From Rhipidocladum racemiflorum (Eukaryota > Streptophyta > Magnoliopsida > Poales > Poaceae), in NCBI GenBank assembly GCA_036346355.1, contig CM070585.1, positions 8,695,001 to 8,759,000 on the forward strand: a DNA stretch of 64,000 nucleotides. Direction: 5' to 3'. Positions 23,711 through 35,101 of the stretch are shown here, piece by piece. Position 1 is the first letter of the stretch. The number at the start of each line of letters is the position of its first letter. The notes under the pieces were generated by a model that worked only from the letters and a program-made list of their open reading frames with translations, ran no database searches and was not told the DNA's origin. The position numbers and the translations under genes were made by a program.

Positions 23711-25021
23711 CTCGTCGCCCCTCACCTCCGACTCCTGCCACCTCAACCTCGAGGGTCGTCACTGACTCCCCCTCCCCACTCGGCCCTCGAGATCGACGCC
23801 GTCGTCCCCATCTTGATCCCATCAAGCTGCCATCGCTCGATCGCCCCTCGTCGTTGTCATCACCCCGACCCCCTTGTGCTGAGCCTGTCGTGCCACCGCC
23901 TCGACCCTAAGCTAGCCAAACAGTCCCTGAAACTGCTCCTAATTTTTTTGAAGATCAAAATTAAAAGGAGTTAGTGTAGAATTAGAAACGAGTAGGAGCT
24001 TGAGTCCAACCGAACCGGGACCAAGTTTGGTCTATATGGTTGTGTGAACACTTTAGTATTGGATACAAATTTCACATGTTACAGACAGTTTCATTTCGCA
24101 GGGGACATTCACTGTTTGGCCAGATGAGAGCGCAGGCCTGCCGTCACTGTGTTCAGGTTTTTTCTCTGAAAATTTTTTTAGAGCAATACTTTTCTCTGAA
24201 TTAATACACTGGCTTGCTAGGTGCTGGTCATTTGCCACTCAATGGCACCTACCTACAACCAAAGCACGGTGGTAATCTAAGATGCAGAGGGAGACCTCAA
24301 TCATTGATGTACCCATCTATAAAAGCATACGAATTTCTTGGTTTTTTACTAGTGCTTCTTACTTCATTACGTCATTATCACTTGTTCTCAGATAGTGCCA
24401 AACTAAGAGGAGAAAGAACGGAAGACCGAAGATAACCCAAGACTGCAAGGCGTCCATTGATAGATTTTGTGGGTAATTGCACAAGTAATCTCCTAGGAAA
24501 GTCGCTGGCTCGCTGCACACATGGATCAAAATCTCGCCGAAATCCCGCAAAATCTCGGCAAAATCTCGAATTTCGGACCCTCCCAAGTTTCATAATCCCG
24601 ACGAAATTAAAAAAATTGAAAAAAATTCAAAGTGCTACAGTACCTATAATATCGCTTGGTTAGTGGTGTGACAAGGCATCAGCACAACAGCAAAGTCAGA
24701 CGGTGGCGACTGTGAAGATTTCGACATCACGTCAATTTGACGGTGTTTGGATTAGCCTGCAGGCCCCATTGCACTGTATCAAATACCAAGAACATGTTTC
24801 CATACTTCCCTTTTAATACAAGTGGTATAAATCTTAAAGTAAGAGGTAAAGTAATAACAATCTATTATTTATTTATGCTTTGATATTTATGTAATTTTTT
24901 AAAAAAAATTATAGAAGCTTCTCTCAATACCGAAGGCATATAGCCAGACGGACAAGTTTGGGTCGCAGTCTCGAAGAAATGGACAAGATTCCCTTGTTTA
25001 GTATCTCCGAATGACCGTGAT
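23711..25021. other. Flanking sequence, no gene recognised
   Basis: A C-rich stretch (23711-23930) is followed by AT-rich sequence. At about 24530-24610 short CTCGCCGAAATC/CTCGGCAAAATC words recur, as in decayed hAT-type MITEs, but no ends could be defined. Confidence 0.4.
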
Positions 25022-25024
25022 TTA

Positions 25025-25256
25025 GTGTGCGTTTGATTGATGGGATGAAGTTGAATGGGATGGGATGGTCCTGTACCATTTGGTTCCATTATTTTGGGTG
25101 AATGGAATGGTTCAGCATCTATAGAGAATATTCCTCAAATTTGTATCACTTGGTCCAGGAAGAAATGGTTCCATTCAAGCAACCAAACACATAGATAACT
25201 TATTTCTTCAACCATCTCATATATGTACCACTTGATACAAGCAACCAAACACACTC
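25025..25256. mobile_element. PIF/Harbinger-like MITE, TSD TTA
   Basis: The 232 bp element has imperfect terminal inverted repeats (GTGTGCGTTTGATTG at the left; GAGTGTGTTTGGTTG reading in from the right). It is flanked by TTA at 25022-25024 and 25257-25259. Three-base TTA duplications are typical of PIF/Harbinger (Tourist-like) elements. Non-coding. Confidence 0.65.
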
Positions 25257-25259
25257 TTA

Positions 25260-25735
25260 GTTTCTGCATGCGTGATGAATCTATTGAGCCGGGAGCCAGT
25301 GAGTCGCTTTGATTGATGAGATGACGGGAGCCAGGGACTTCGCACAAAGCCGCAAACCATGCAGAGAATTACATGGCGAACAGGTGGGCTTCTACCATTT
25401 CTCTTTTATTAAGACAGTAGCACTGTTAGATTTTAAAAAAAAATTATCAGGCTCGATAATCATTTGAAAATTTTATGGGATCATTAGCTATGTGTGAGGA
25501 CCATCCAAAAAAATTTCAAACTTTTTAGACATCATTTGGACCATTTTTCATTCAGTAGAATTTTACCTAGATTTTGGAAATTTTGGATTTCTCGGTTAAA
25601 AAAAATCCAGATTTGAATTTTAGTTTTTGAATTTTGTCCAAATTTTGTTCGAAATTTTTGAATCTCATCGAAATTTCGGATTTCGGTTCCTTCCGAGATA
25701 GAGTCCAAAAACGAAATTTGAAACCTTGAACCCAA
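25260..25735. other. AT-rich sequence ending in a hAT-like terminus
   Basis: From about 25500 the sequence is a run of TTTGGAAATTT-like words. Read from the right it begins CAAGGTTTCAAATTTCG, as many grass hAT MITEs do. No matching left end or 8-bp duplication was found, so this is a fragment at best. Confidence 0.35.
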
Positions 25736-25739
25736 CTTA

Positions 25740-28050
25740 CTTTGGACCGACTCCCCACATGAACACCCGCCTCGAATCCTCTAGTGGGAGTTTTTCACCC
25801 TTTCGGGTAGGCTCAGCTCGAACCTTCACAAACTTCGCTGGGGCTTCTCACAAACCTTGAGATCTTTCGCACATGACGCTCCTACGCCGTCTAGGTGGCG
25901 GCAACCACCAAGAGTAATAAGTTGAGTCTAAGGCTCGAACTTCACCTAGCATAACACATACGCTTCTGGTGACCACCTAAGTGCAACACATGCACTGGGC
26001 ACCTCCTCAAGTGCAACACATGCATAAGAGGGCTCTCAATCCACTCCTAATTGCAATACATGCAATTAGTCTAACTCTTGAGCTTAAAAACCAATTTGAG
26101 GAGTGCAACACAAGCACAAGCCTCCCACACACTCAAGAGAACTAGCAACCCCCAGCAAATGCCATCTAAGGGGTCCTTTTATAACCCACAAAAGAAAACT
26201 AGCTGTTGGGAGCAAAATCCTGGAAAAATTGGCAAACCCAGCACTACCGTCCTGATAGGGCACTAAGGGCCGGTAGTGCCGCCCTCAGCCCCAACGGTCA
26301 GCTTTTAAGATCACAAAAACTCCAAAGTAGTCACTCAAGTCTAAACCTAATTTTCATGAAATCCCACACATAGACTTGATCAAAAGCGTGACCACAAGCT
26401 AGCAAGAGTGAACAAGATTAAATCTTGAGCCATGTGAGGGTCAACTCATGATAAAAATAATTCGCAAAACACATTTGCAAATTCTATTCACATGCTCCAA
26501 AGAATTTCATTCAAACTCCAGCAAATTTGCGAAAACACATTTCGCAAACAACTCCATATATATTTGCAAAAACGTATTAAGCAAATAAATTCTGGAGTCG
26601 ATAAGATTAATCATCTTAGCCATATGATGGTCAACACGAGACCAAGTCAACTTGCAAACCCCCATTGCAAGCCCTATTCACATGCTTTTAGAATATAGGA
26701 CTCATATATCTCCCGTTTATTCACACAACGAATTTGCAAATAACAATTAAACCACAATGCATGAGCTATCTCGTTTTGCAAATCCACAGCCACATGCAAC
26801 AGCAAATAAACTCAAATTGCTTGAGCTCTCTATTTGCAACACATGCAAATCTCTAGCTTCATGCATACCACTTAAACACAAGATTGCTTGAGCTCTCTCC
26901 TTTTGTAACACATGTAAAACTTAGCTTCAAACAATACAGCTTCAAAATAAGAATTGATTTAAGAACAAAAGCATGAATTCCAACAATTGCAACACATGCA
27001 AATGTGAATTTCATGCAAAAGCCAACGCATGAGCTTATCCCATTTGCAACACTTGCAAATCAAAGCTTCATGTGAAAAACCAAAACATAGACTTCTCCTA
27101 TTTACAACACATGCAAATCAAGGCCTTATGCAAAAACTAAAGCACGAGCTTTAACCATTGCAACATATGCTAAATGGTTAGCTCCATGCAAAATCCAAAT
27201 AAAATAATTGAACTCGAGTGAACAACGTGATTGGGTTCATCAACACATGATGAAGCTCAAGCTAAAGACTCAACCCCTCTTAATAGTATGGCGCTAAAAC
27301 TAAACATAAAGCTAGGAAACATCCTTAGCATATCTAGTTATACCTCTGTACCACATGCGATCCCCTTTGGGGCTTTTATGATGTACAATCATTTTCTCCC
27401 CGGGATTGCAACCTACTTCTCTTGAAGTCCTTATGATCTTCAATCATTCTTCACTTCAAGATCGTCACCCGGCTCCATCATCTTGTTCATCGACTTTTGA
27501 TGAACATTCTCTTCTTTTCTTCTCATCCCCTTGGACTTAACTTAACTCATCCACAACTCATAGAAAATGGTTAGTCCAGGACACATAGTTGTCTCAATCA
27601 TCCTTGCACTCTATTAACACAAAATGGATGCCTCCACAATTGATTGAGCATAACCTTAATTAATTTGAATGAATTAAATGTGTCTTGAGTACAACGATGC
27701 AACTAATGCTTCGTTATACTCAAGAGCTATCCATTTGTCATTAATTAATCAAGGAACACCATCAACACATGATGAAGTATTCTTTAATGATTAACAAGAT
27801 AAATAAACTCAATTTAAATTTTCATTTAAACTGATGTGTGTGTATTTAACTATACAAGTTTTTGATATACTCAAGGATTAGTTCCAAAGTATTAATCATC
27901 TATATATGGAGTGAATAATAGATCAATACTATGAAACATAAAGCTAAACCATGAACTCCCCCTAGATATGTGCATCCATGTATATATGGATTGGGAAACA
28001 TAATGCACATTTTGTGGCTGATAGCAATGGAGGAATTCATACTTTAACTT
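25740..28050 (-). mobile_element. SIRE-like copia remnant (LTR part and 3' non-coding region)
   Basis: 25740-26350, read on the - strand, shows the same landmarks as the LTR at 1-1481: a TTGCCGCCACCTAGACGG segment, then an ACGG/AGCTAG segment, then GGTAGTGCC words. The remainder to 28050 is non-coding, with many TTGCAACACATGCAA words and a CCCCCTAGATATG segment at 27959. It is best read as the long 3' non-coding region of a SIRE-type element. The remnant resumes after the solo LTR at 28691 and runs to about 28815. No intact coding region. Confidence 0.5.
28046..28050. repeat. Left target-site duplication AACTT
   Basis: AACTT precedes the TGTCGACG terminus and recurs at 28686-28690. Confidence 0.9.
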
Positions 28051-28685
28051 TGTCGACGATTGGAGAACGGGCTCCCGCCGAGCTTACTTGTTGAATGGGG
28101 GATCAACAGAGCCCCGTCGTACGGGCCGAGGGAGTCGTCCGAGCAAAAGACGCCAGGTCGGGAGAAGAGGGACGCGGTGGTTTATCCTGGTTCGGGCCTC
28201 CCACTACCGAGATAATAGCCCTACTCCAGTGTATTGTGTTCTATCTGGGGGTCCCTCCCTGTTACAGATCTTCAGGGGGGTTTAAATACTACGACTAGAG
28301 GTACAAAGAAGGTAACTACCTCCTGGGATCACGCCATGTATCCATATTTGCGATCCGTCGTCCTTGATCCGTGCGTTGTTTGAATTTCGAGTAAGATTTC
28401 TCTTGATCTTCGGTTGATTGGTTGTCTCCTTCCTTCCTTGTAGCACTCGCTGGGCCCACCGACCAAACACCTGAGTGGGTCATGGTCTCTACGAGCAAGC
28501 TTGCTCGTGGGGGAGGGGGGGCGTTTGGTATGGTCGCGAGTAAAGGTGCGGACGCGTATGCTCGGAGGAAGAGGAGGGATGCTCGTTTCATTCTCCTGAG
28601 CATCTTCTTTCAGTACCACGTGGTCGGTGGGCTCAGCTTTTCACGGGGGTACCGTGGTCTCTTGCCAGATAGCCAATCCCCGACA
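28051..28685 (-). mobile_element. Gypsy solo LTR, 635 bp, TSD AACTT
   Basis: On the + strand the LTR runs TGTCGACGATTGG to AATCCCCGACA with AACTT on both sides and no internal region. A relative at 45348-46041 shares both termini and internal phrases, and a polypurine-like tract there implies that the transcription direction is - strand, starting TGTCGGGGATTGG. Confidence 0.85.
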
Positions 28686-28690
28686 AACTT
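28686..28690. repeat. Right target-site duplication AACTT
   Basis: Identical to 28046-28050. Confidence 0.9.
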
Positions 28691-28859
28691 GAATTCAAAG
28701 TATGCATTAATAATACAGAAGAATACGAGTACATACCTTGGGTTTTCTATTTTTCCATCCAAATATGAGACTAGTAAACATATGCTCAATAAGCATGTTG
28801 GTCTCATTAAAGATTAGGTTTGTCATTAAACAAAGATTAAGCATTAATCTAAAAAAAAT

Positions 28860-30560
28860 CACTAAAACTAATGGAGCTTGAACTTACAAAATGAAAAAAA
28901 AGAAAAGAAATTGAGGTAGAATTGTGCTCTCTTAATAAAAGGAAAAAATTCAGTCCGGTTGATAGAACACCTCCTAAAGTGTTCCCTGTAGGATCAAAAT
29001 GGTATTTCATTTGGAAGAGAAATGAAAATAACTAGGTGGTGAGATATAAAGTGAGGATTGCAGCACAAGGGTTCATGCAAAAATCCGGCATCGATTACGA
29101 TGAAACTTACTCTCTAGTAATGAGTGGAATAACATTCTGAAACTTGATATCAATGGTAGCTAGCTTAAACTTATCAATACAGTCAATGTATTTAGTGACT
29201 GCATACTTATATGGGTCACTAGATACAGATATTTATATGAGTTCCTGAAGTAGTCATAATTTTGGATCCTAATAAAGGTAATTGCAATATGTATATCATC
29301 AAACTACAAAGATCGCTATACGGATTAAAATAGTCGGGGAGAATATGGTATAACCGACTTAGTGAGTTCCTTACAAAGAAGGGATACTTCAATAATGATG
29401 ATTGTCCCTATGTGTTCATAAAAAAAATATCATCATGGGTTCTGTATTATCTCAATCTATATCGATAATCCGAATATCATCGGAGCCATAAAGGAGATAA
29501 AAAAGCAATTTCTTACCTTTTGATGGAGTTGAGATAAAAGATTTGGATAAAACCAATTATTGCTTAGACCTGTAAGTAGAGCATTTCCTAGAAGAAACTT
29601 TTGTACACCAATTTACCTCTTCCAAGATGGTATTGCAAAATTTTAATATGGATAAATCTTATCCTTTGAAGATTCGCATGGTAGTGAGATTTCTTGAAGC
29701 GGATAAAACCCTTTCAAACCAACGATGGAAAATGGGGAAGCTTTAGGACCTGAAGTCCCATACTTAAGCAACATTGGAGCACTTATGTATCTTGCAAATT
29801 GCACAAGGCTTGATATTGCATTTGCAATAATTTACTAGCTAGACACAGTGCAGCTCTAATCAGAAAACATTGGGCTTGTGTCGAGACTTTACTTAGATAC
29901 ATCAAATGTACATAAGATCTTGGCTTATTTTACCGAAATGACCAAGACTTTACCATGATGAGATATGCAGTGCTAGCTATCTGTCGGATCCCTAAAGTGC
30001 CAAATCTCATATTGGGTTTGTATTTATTTTTTTTACCAAGAAAATAGTCAGAGAGACTCCGATTGTGATATAATATATTATTTAAAAATGGGTTTGTGTT
30101 TTTTTACGGTGCTACAACCATTTCTTGACGGTCTTTTAAGCATATTTGGTAGCAACTTCTCCCCATCACTTAAAGATTATAGTATTATATGAAGCGTCAT
30201 GTGAATGTATTTGGCTGAGACGTGTACCAAATCCAGCAGTCATGTGGCATTAATACAGTCGATACCTCCACAATTATCTATGAAGATAATGCTATTTGTG
30301 TTGCACAAATACAAATGGGTTATGTTAGAAGCAATATCACGAAGCATATTGCTCCTAAACTTTTCTATTCTCATGAACTCTAGAAGAATTGTGAGGTAAA
30401 GATTCTATAAACTAAGTCATATGAAAATCTAGCAGATTTATTCACCAAATCATTGCCAACATCTAGTTTTCAAAGATGTGTTCATGGCATTGGAATGAGA
30501 TGACTTAAAGATATGCAGAGTTCAGGAGGAGTAAATTACTGAACTACAACCCTTAGCGTG
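28860..30560 (+). pseudogene. Copia element E reverse transcriptase and RNase H (decayed)
   Basis: Translated in shifting frames, the region gives an Ala-Gln-Gly-Phe segment followed by Asp-Tyr-Asp-Glu-Thr-Tyr-Ser (about 29070-29112), a Leu-Gln-Arg-Ser-Leu-Tyr-Gly-Leu-Lys segment (about 29306-29331), and a degenerate catalytic box (Tyr-Ile-Asp-Asn, about 29460). RNase H follows at 29930-30530, with Glu-Asp-Asn-Ala and the closing Leu-Ala-Asp-Leu-Phe-Thr-Lys motif. It has many stops. The domain sequence is closest to element D at 37217-40769, so both belong to one copia lineage. Gag, protease and integrase are absent. Confidence 0.8.
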
Positions 30561-30787
30561 ATCCTGAAGATACTATTTTAATCCAGAAAATTATAAGTTG
30601 CACTCTTTTTTTCTTGGTGAGTTTTTTCAAAGTTTTCTTACATAATGATTTTTTTAATAAGGCAACTAGTGTAACACAATATGCGATTGTAATATATTCT
30701 TTTCTCCATCACTTTTTTCTCATTAGGTTTTTGGGTGGAATTTTTTATTAGACATATGTATTACACGATATTTGTCCAAGAGGGAGT

Positions 30788-31023
30788 GTTGGAATATAGT
30801 AGGAGTCTTGGTCCTGGTTGTTCAAATATGTTTACATATTATCTTTTTATGAACGAATCCGAATCTTCCTCTAATATGATTTTACTGTAAATATAGTATT
30901 TTGCTGTATAAAAGAATTAATTTAAAAGTGAAAGAATTTTACCTCTCTAGATACTGTATATGCTCTTATAATTATTATTACTTTCAATCGGTGCACTACA
31001 CTTATCGTTATTGTTTTACGACA
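30788..31023 (+). mobile_element. Copia element E, 3' LTR
   Basis: After a purine-rich CCAAGAGGGAG tract the LTR opens TGTTGGAATATAG and ends near TTTACGACA. A TATA-like TATAAAAG lies at 30906. Its 5' partner is missing, so the right boundary is inferred from the TG...CA rule only. It ends about 180 bp upstream of the TATA box of the next gene, in the same orientation. Confidence 0.7.
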
Positions 31024-31204
31024 AAAACAAGCTCGAGTCGAATCAATCACACGTTTGCTTGCGGTCCTGGACGATATTGTTTTCTCGCGCCTTGGCCAGC
31101 CGCATGACCTCAGATCTCTCAAGTGGGGCTACAGCCCACAGACGTAGGCCCCACTCTTGTCCTACCTCCCCTACGCGGCTCGCCCCACGGCCGTGGCTTC
31201 CCGC

Positions 31205-31211
31205 TATATAA
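31205..31211 (+). promoter_or_regulatory. TATA box of the SUKH-like gene
   Basis: TATATAA lies 137 bp before the chosen ATG in a GC-rich context, implying transcription from about 31235. It lies downstream of the in-frame ATG at 31123, which argues against that ATG being used. Confidence 0.65.
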
Positions 31212-31347
31212 CGTGCTCCTGTCATCTCCGCAGCGAAACCGCCGTTTTCTCGCCTCTCAGAAGCTAATCGCTTCCCGCATCCGAACTTCCGAAGTCCGAA
31301 CACAGAAGGGAAGCAGGGAGGTTGCAAAGAGAGTTGAGACTGTTGCA

Positions 31348-32523
31348 ATGGTGGACGTCGACCACCGGATGGCGGGGCTGGCCCCGGCGGCGCACGCGGC
31401 CGGCCTGCGCCGCCTGTCCACGCGTGCGGCGGCGGGCCCCGCGTCGGCGTCGCCGCGCCACGGGCTACACTCCTTCCACGGCGTGGCGTCGGCCGTGCTC
31501 TCCCACCTCCGGGCGTCCGGGGTGGCCATCCTCCCGGGGCTCTCGGACACGGAGCTCGCGCGCGCGGAGGCCGAGATGGGGTTCACGTTCCCGCCCGACC
31601 TCCGCGCCGTGCTGGCGCTCGGGCTGCCGTCGGGGCCGGGGTTCCCGGACTGGCGAGGGCGCGCGGGGCTCCGTGCGGCATGCGATCTGCCCGTCGCGGC
31701 GGCGTCCCTGCAGATCGCGAGGGGCGCGCTGTGGCCGCGGTGCTGGGGGCCGAGGCCGGCGGACCCCGACCGCGCGCGGCGGCTCGCGCGCTCCGCCATC
31801 CGCCGCGCGCCGCTGCTCGTTCCGCTGTTCGACCGGTGCTATGTGCCCTGCCACCCCAGCCTCGCGGGGAACCCCGTGTTCTTCGTCACCGACGACCGCG
31901 TCCTCTGCTGTGGCCTCGACGTCGTCCACTTCTTCACCCGCGAGTCGTCCTTCCAGCCACTGGACCTCACCTCCCCATTGGCCACTCCCTCCGGCATGAG
32001 AACGCCGTACACACGCCGGAGCCTCGACGCAATCTGCGGCAGACAGGCCCCGCGCTGGATCGAGTTCTGGAGCGACGCCGCCTCCGACCGTCGCCGCCGT
32101 GACTCATCATCCTCTGAAGCCTCCACCGCCTCCTCGTCGTCCTCCTCAGGCTGCCCCTCGCCACCTCTGAGGTCGACCCCACGCTGGGTCGACAACTACC
32201 TCGACAAGCTCGGATCGGTGCTCAAGAAAGGTGGCTGGAGGGACAGAGAGGTGGACGAGATGGTCGAGGTGGACGCCTCCGGACTGTTCGACGGCGAAGA
32301 GGCGCCCGCGGCCGACGCCGAGGCAGTGCTCGACGCACTGCTGCTGAAAACCGACCGGTGCTCAGACTCGCTCAGGCGAGCCGGGTGGAGCTCCGAGGAC
32401 GTGTCGGACGCGCTCGGGCTGGACTTCCGGCGGGGCATGGAGCGGCCGCGGCCTGCCGTGTGGATTCCGCCGGAGATCGCGGCCAAGGTCCAGCGCCTCG
32501 CGCAGGCGGTGGCGAGGTCGTGA
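31348..32523 (+). CDS. SMI1/KNR4 (SUKH)-like domain protein, single exon
   Basis: This intact 391-residue frame has no introns and strongly GC-rich coding, typical of many grass genes. Residues 44-200 look like the SMI1/KNR4 fold: a Leu-Ser-Asp-Thr-Glu-Leu helix and Phe-Pro-Pro-Asp-Leu-Arg-Ala-Val-Leu motif (65-89), a Gly-Pro-Gly-Phe-Pro-Asp-Trp turn (96-102), an Ala-Leu-Trp-Pro segment (127-130), and a Gly-Asn-Pro-Val-Phe-Phe-Val strand followed by Cys-Cys-Gly-Leu-Asp (174-191). A Ser-rich linker spans 253-268. The C-terminal 110 residues are acidic and helical, with two Gly-Trp turns. It resembles conserved plant proteins of unknown function; no enzymatic motif or signal peptide is seen. 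The ATG at 31348 (GCAATGG context) is preferred because the upstream in-frame ATG at 31123 precedes the TATA box. Fold assignment is from motif memory, not a search. Confidence 0.85.
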   Translation: MVDVDHRMAGLAPAAHAAGLRRLSTRAAAGPASASPRHGLHSFHGVASAVLSHLRASGVAILPGLSDTELARAEAEMGFTFPPDLRAVLALGLPSGPGFPDWRGRAGLRAACDLPVAAASLQIARGALWPRCWGPRPADPDRARRLARSAIRRAPLLVPLFDRCYVPCHPSLAGNPVFFVTDDRVLCCGLDVVHFFTRESSFQPLDLTSPLATPSGMRTPYTRRSLDAICGRQAPRWIEFWSDAASDRRRRDSSSSEASTASSSSSSGCPSPPLRSTPRWVDNYLDKLGSVLKKGGWRDREVDEMVEVDASGLFDGEEAPAADAEAVLDALLLKTDRCSDSLRRAGWSSEDVSDALGLDFRRGMERPRPAVWIPPEIAAKVQRLAQAVARS

Positions 32524-35037
32524 CCTCACCGGCGCTGGCCGGACACATGGTGGCGCCTGCCGTTTCTTCTTCCTCTTCTTTTATTGTTTCTTTTTTCTCC
32601 CGACATCGAAGGGATTAAACAACACTTGTATGTGTAGCGAAAAGTAAACTAGCCCATGTTCGTGTAAACGAATACACATGTAAATCAAGTTATGTTCATG
32701 TGCATGATGAACCGTTAATCGTAAGACAGTGTCCCCGGAAGCGAAAACTATTGGCAGAGTAAATTAACACTGAGCAGCCACCTTGCTCTCCCTCTTCTTT
32801 CTTGCAAGGATATCTTTTCTCCTGTTTGCATGTGTTGGATACCGTTAGTTTTGTTGAATCTTTCAACATTCTCGCTGGGTGGGTGATGATTACGGCTGGC
32901 TAAAGAGATTAACGAGTTATTATTGAATTTCTTTTAAAATTGATATAGTTTAACATAAAATCATTTTATTTATCATTTAAGTAGTTATTTTAAATTTGAG
33001 CTAATGTGCCACTATCAAGCCAAGCCTTATTAACATTTTTTCGTTCGAAATAGACTCATTTCAATTTTAAACCTATTAACTACTGTAATTAAAACAATTT
33101 TTATTCGAGTCCTAACAAGCTTTTTGTTGCAAGTCCTAGTGCTGATGTATGCTTCTAGCATACTGTGTTAGCATATCCAAAAAAAACCATACAGCAAGCA
33201 TCTACAATAGTGAGACGTCTGCTATTTGTATACTGCACGTCAAAGAAAAAACTAGAGATAACTTCTACAATGAAAGACATTTTAAGATTGTCTCTATTAG
33301 ATCCTATGATCTTTCAATCATCACATGTAAAAAGTGTTAATTATAGATAATAACTTATACAATAGTGTTTTATGTTGTCTATGTGGTCATTTTCACGAAG
33401 AGACAATTATACTCTCTCTCTATCTCTTCTTTTCTCTCTTGCATGTCAATAAAAAACTTACGTGGCAAAACATATAGATGACTGATATCACAGCCGTTAT
33501 ATCAATCCGAACTTAAGGGATCATGCTAACAAGATTTAGTTCAGAATGTTGATATATAACCTACGTTTCAGACTGTATAGCTTGTGTTTCCTTCGGTGTT
33601 CAGCATACTCCAATTGCCTCTCGAATTAATAAATATATATACAACGGTCTCTGCTATTCTTTTCTCTTTTTGCGAACCAAGCTTCGTAGTGCTAGCTCGT
33701 TGCTTAATGCAGTAAGAACATCATTTGTGTTGTACCCAGTAACTAATTAACAATCCCTCTCTCGCACGAACTTTCCTTCGTCAGAAGGGAAGGGACATTG
33801 GGGGATGATTGGGGAAGCATCCAGGCATCCAGCGACCAGCATGCAGTTGGCAGTTAAAAAAAAAAAGCATTCAGTTGGCCATGGGCGCACGCACGCGCTC
33901 GCTCTTCCTGTCGGTTTCCTTTCCTTGTGCCACGGTGTACTCACCCAAAAAGAAAGGCTTTGTCCCTTGTTCTCTCTGGGGCAAGTTGCCGCAGCACACG
34001 CGCGGGTAGCCTGTGTGCATGCAGCTTTACGCCCGTGGTGGCGTCGTACGTGAGCAAGGCTGGCGTCTCCCCCCGCTTTGCTTGTGATCGACAGCTTTGG
34101 GATCCATCGATCGATCACTCGATGCCGGAGGGTGGGGGTTGTGGCGCCATTAATGCACCGGCGTGCTCACCGCCGGGCACGAAGCTGGTAAAAGCGGCTC
34201 TCGTCGCCGTTGGCGCCCGCCCATTCCCGTGTACATGCCCGACATGCACGTAGATGTGGTCCTGTGATGAGTACTCCTGAAAAACAAAAAGGCAGAGGGT
34301 GCTCTGTACCTCTGCATATGAAGCAAATCTTTACCAGCAGTAACCGAAAAGTAAGTTTGTAAAGATTTTCATGTGAGTTTTCCATATGCAGGGTCTATCT
34401 GATAAACATGTTTTTGTCGCTGTCGTCCTGTCACCGTCCTTCACTTTCGTAGTTCCATCTTATCTTACCCGCTTGTTTGCTAAAACAGCCAGCGAACGCA
34501 GTCAGATGTTCACGAAACGGATGGAGCGTTGGTTAAAATAGGTGCCCATGCTATGATGTGGCTGTCGTCCTCCCCCAGGGGGATCTATAAAATTAAGCAA
34601 GCGTGAAAAGTGAATACTATATATAGTTGATCTGATCTCATCTATTTGCAAGATCAATAACTATCACAGCAACTTGTGACGAGATTTCTTGCTGCCGGCT
34701 GATATATACGATCTTTGGGCCTTGGGTTTAGTAAGAAAAAGGATAGTGTACCTTTCTGCAGACAAATTCAGGACTTATTACTACCCTGTCGTACTGTACA
34801 CTACTGGACTTGTCTTTGAGCTCTTGGCGCTGCCCCGGAAAGAAACGTACCTACGAACTCTAGCTGCAACCACCGTTATAACGAACAAGGAGTAAACATT
34901 AGTTTAGCGGACCTAATCGAAACGGGCCACGATTAATTCCAACACTAGGAAATAACAAAATCTTGTAGCTTCTTATCTCAAAAGTCCATCAGAATTCACA
35001 TTCTTTTGTGGTCTTCCACCCCTTAGCTTGCACTATA

Positions 35038-35040
<3 letters not shown>
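32524..35040. other. 3' UTR and intergenic sequence, no gene recognised
   Basis: The SUKH-like gene's 3' UTR probably covers the first 100-250 bases. The rest is AT-rich to about 33700, then mixed. 33120-33480 has a CTACAATGAAAGACA-type composition reminiscent of grass MITEs, but no termini or duplication could be defined. Open frames here are short and unlike known proteins. Confidence 0.5.

Positions 35041-35099
<59 letters not shown>
35041..35099. repeat. (TC)29 microsatellite
   Basis: Uninterrupted TC dinucleotides (29 copies plus one T). Likely polymorphic in length. Confidence 0.98.

Positions 35100-35101
<2 letters not shown>

Noticed and set aside
31123..31347. Upstream start for the SUKH-like gene
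   Set aside because: The ATG at 31123 lies before the TATATAA box at 31205, so the main transcript should not include it.
31257..31999. Long frames on other strands and frames across the SUKH-like gene
   Set aside because: They are shadows of a GC-rich coding exon; only the + strand frame ending at 32523 has family-like motifs.
33120..33480. Possible MITE
   Set aside because: Composition is suggestive but I could not find inverted termini or a target-site duplication.
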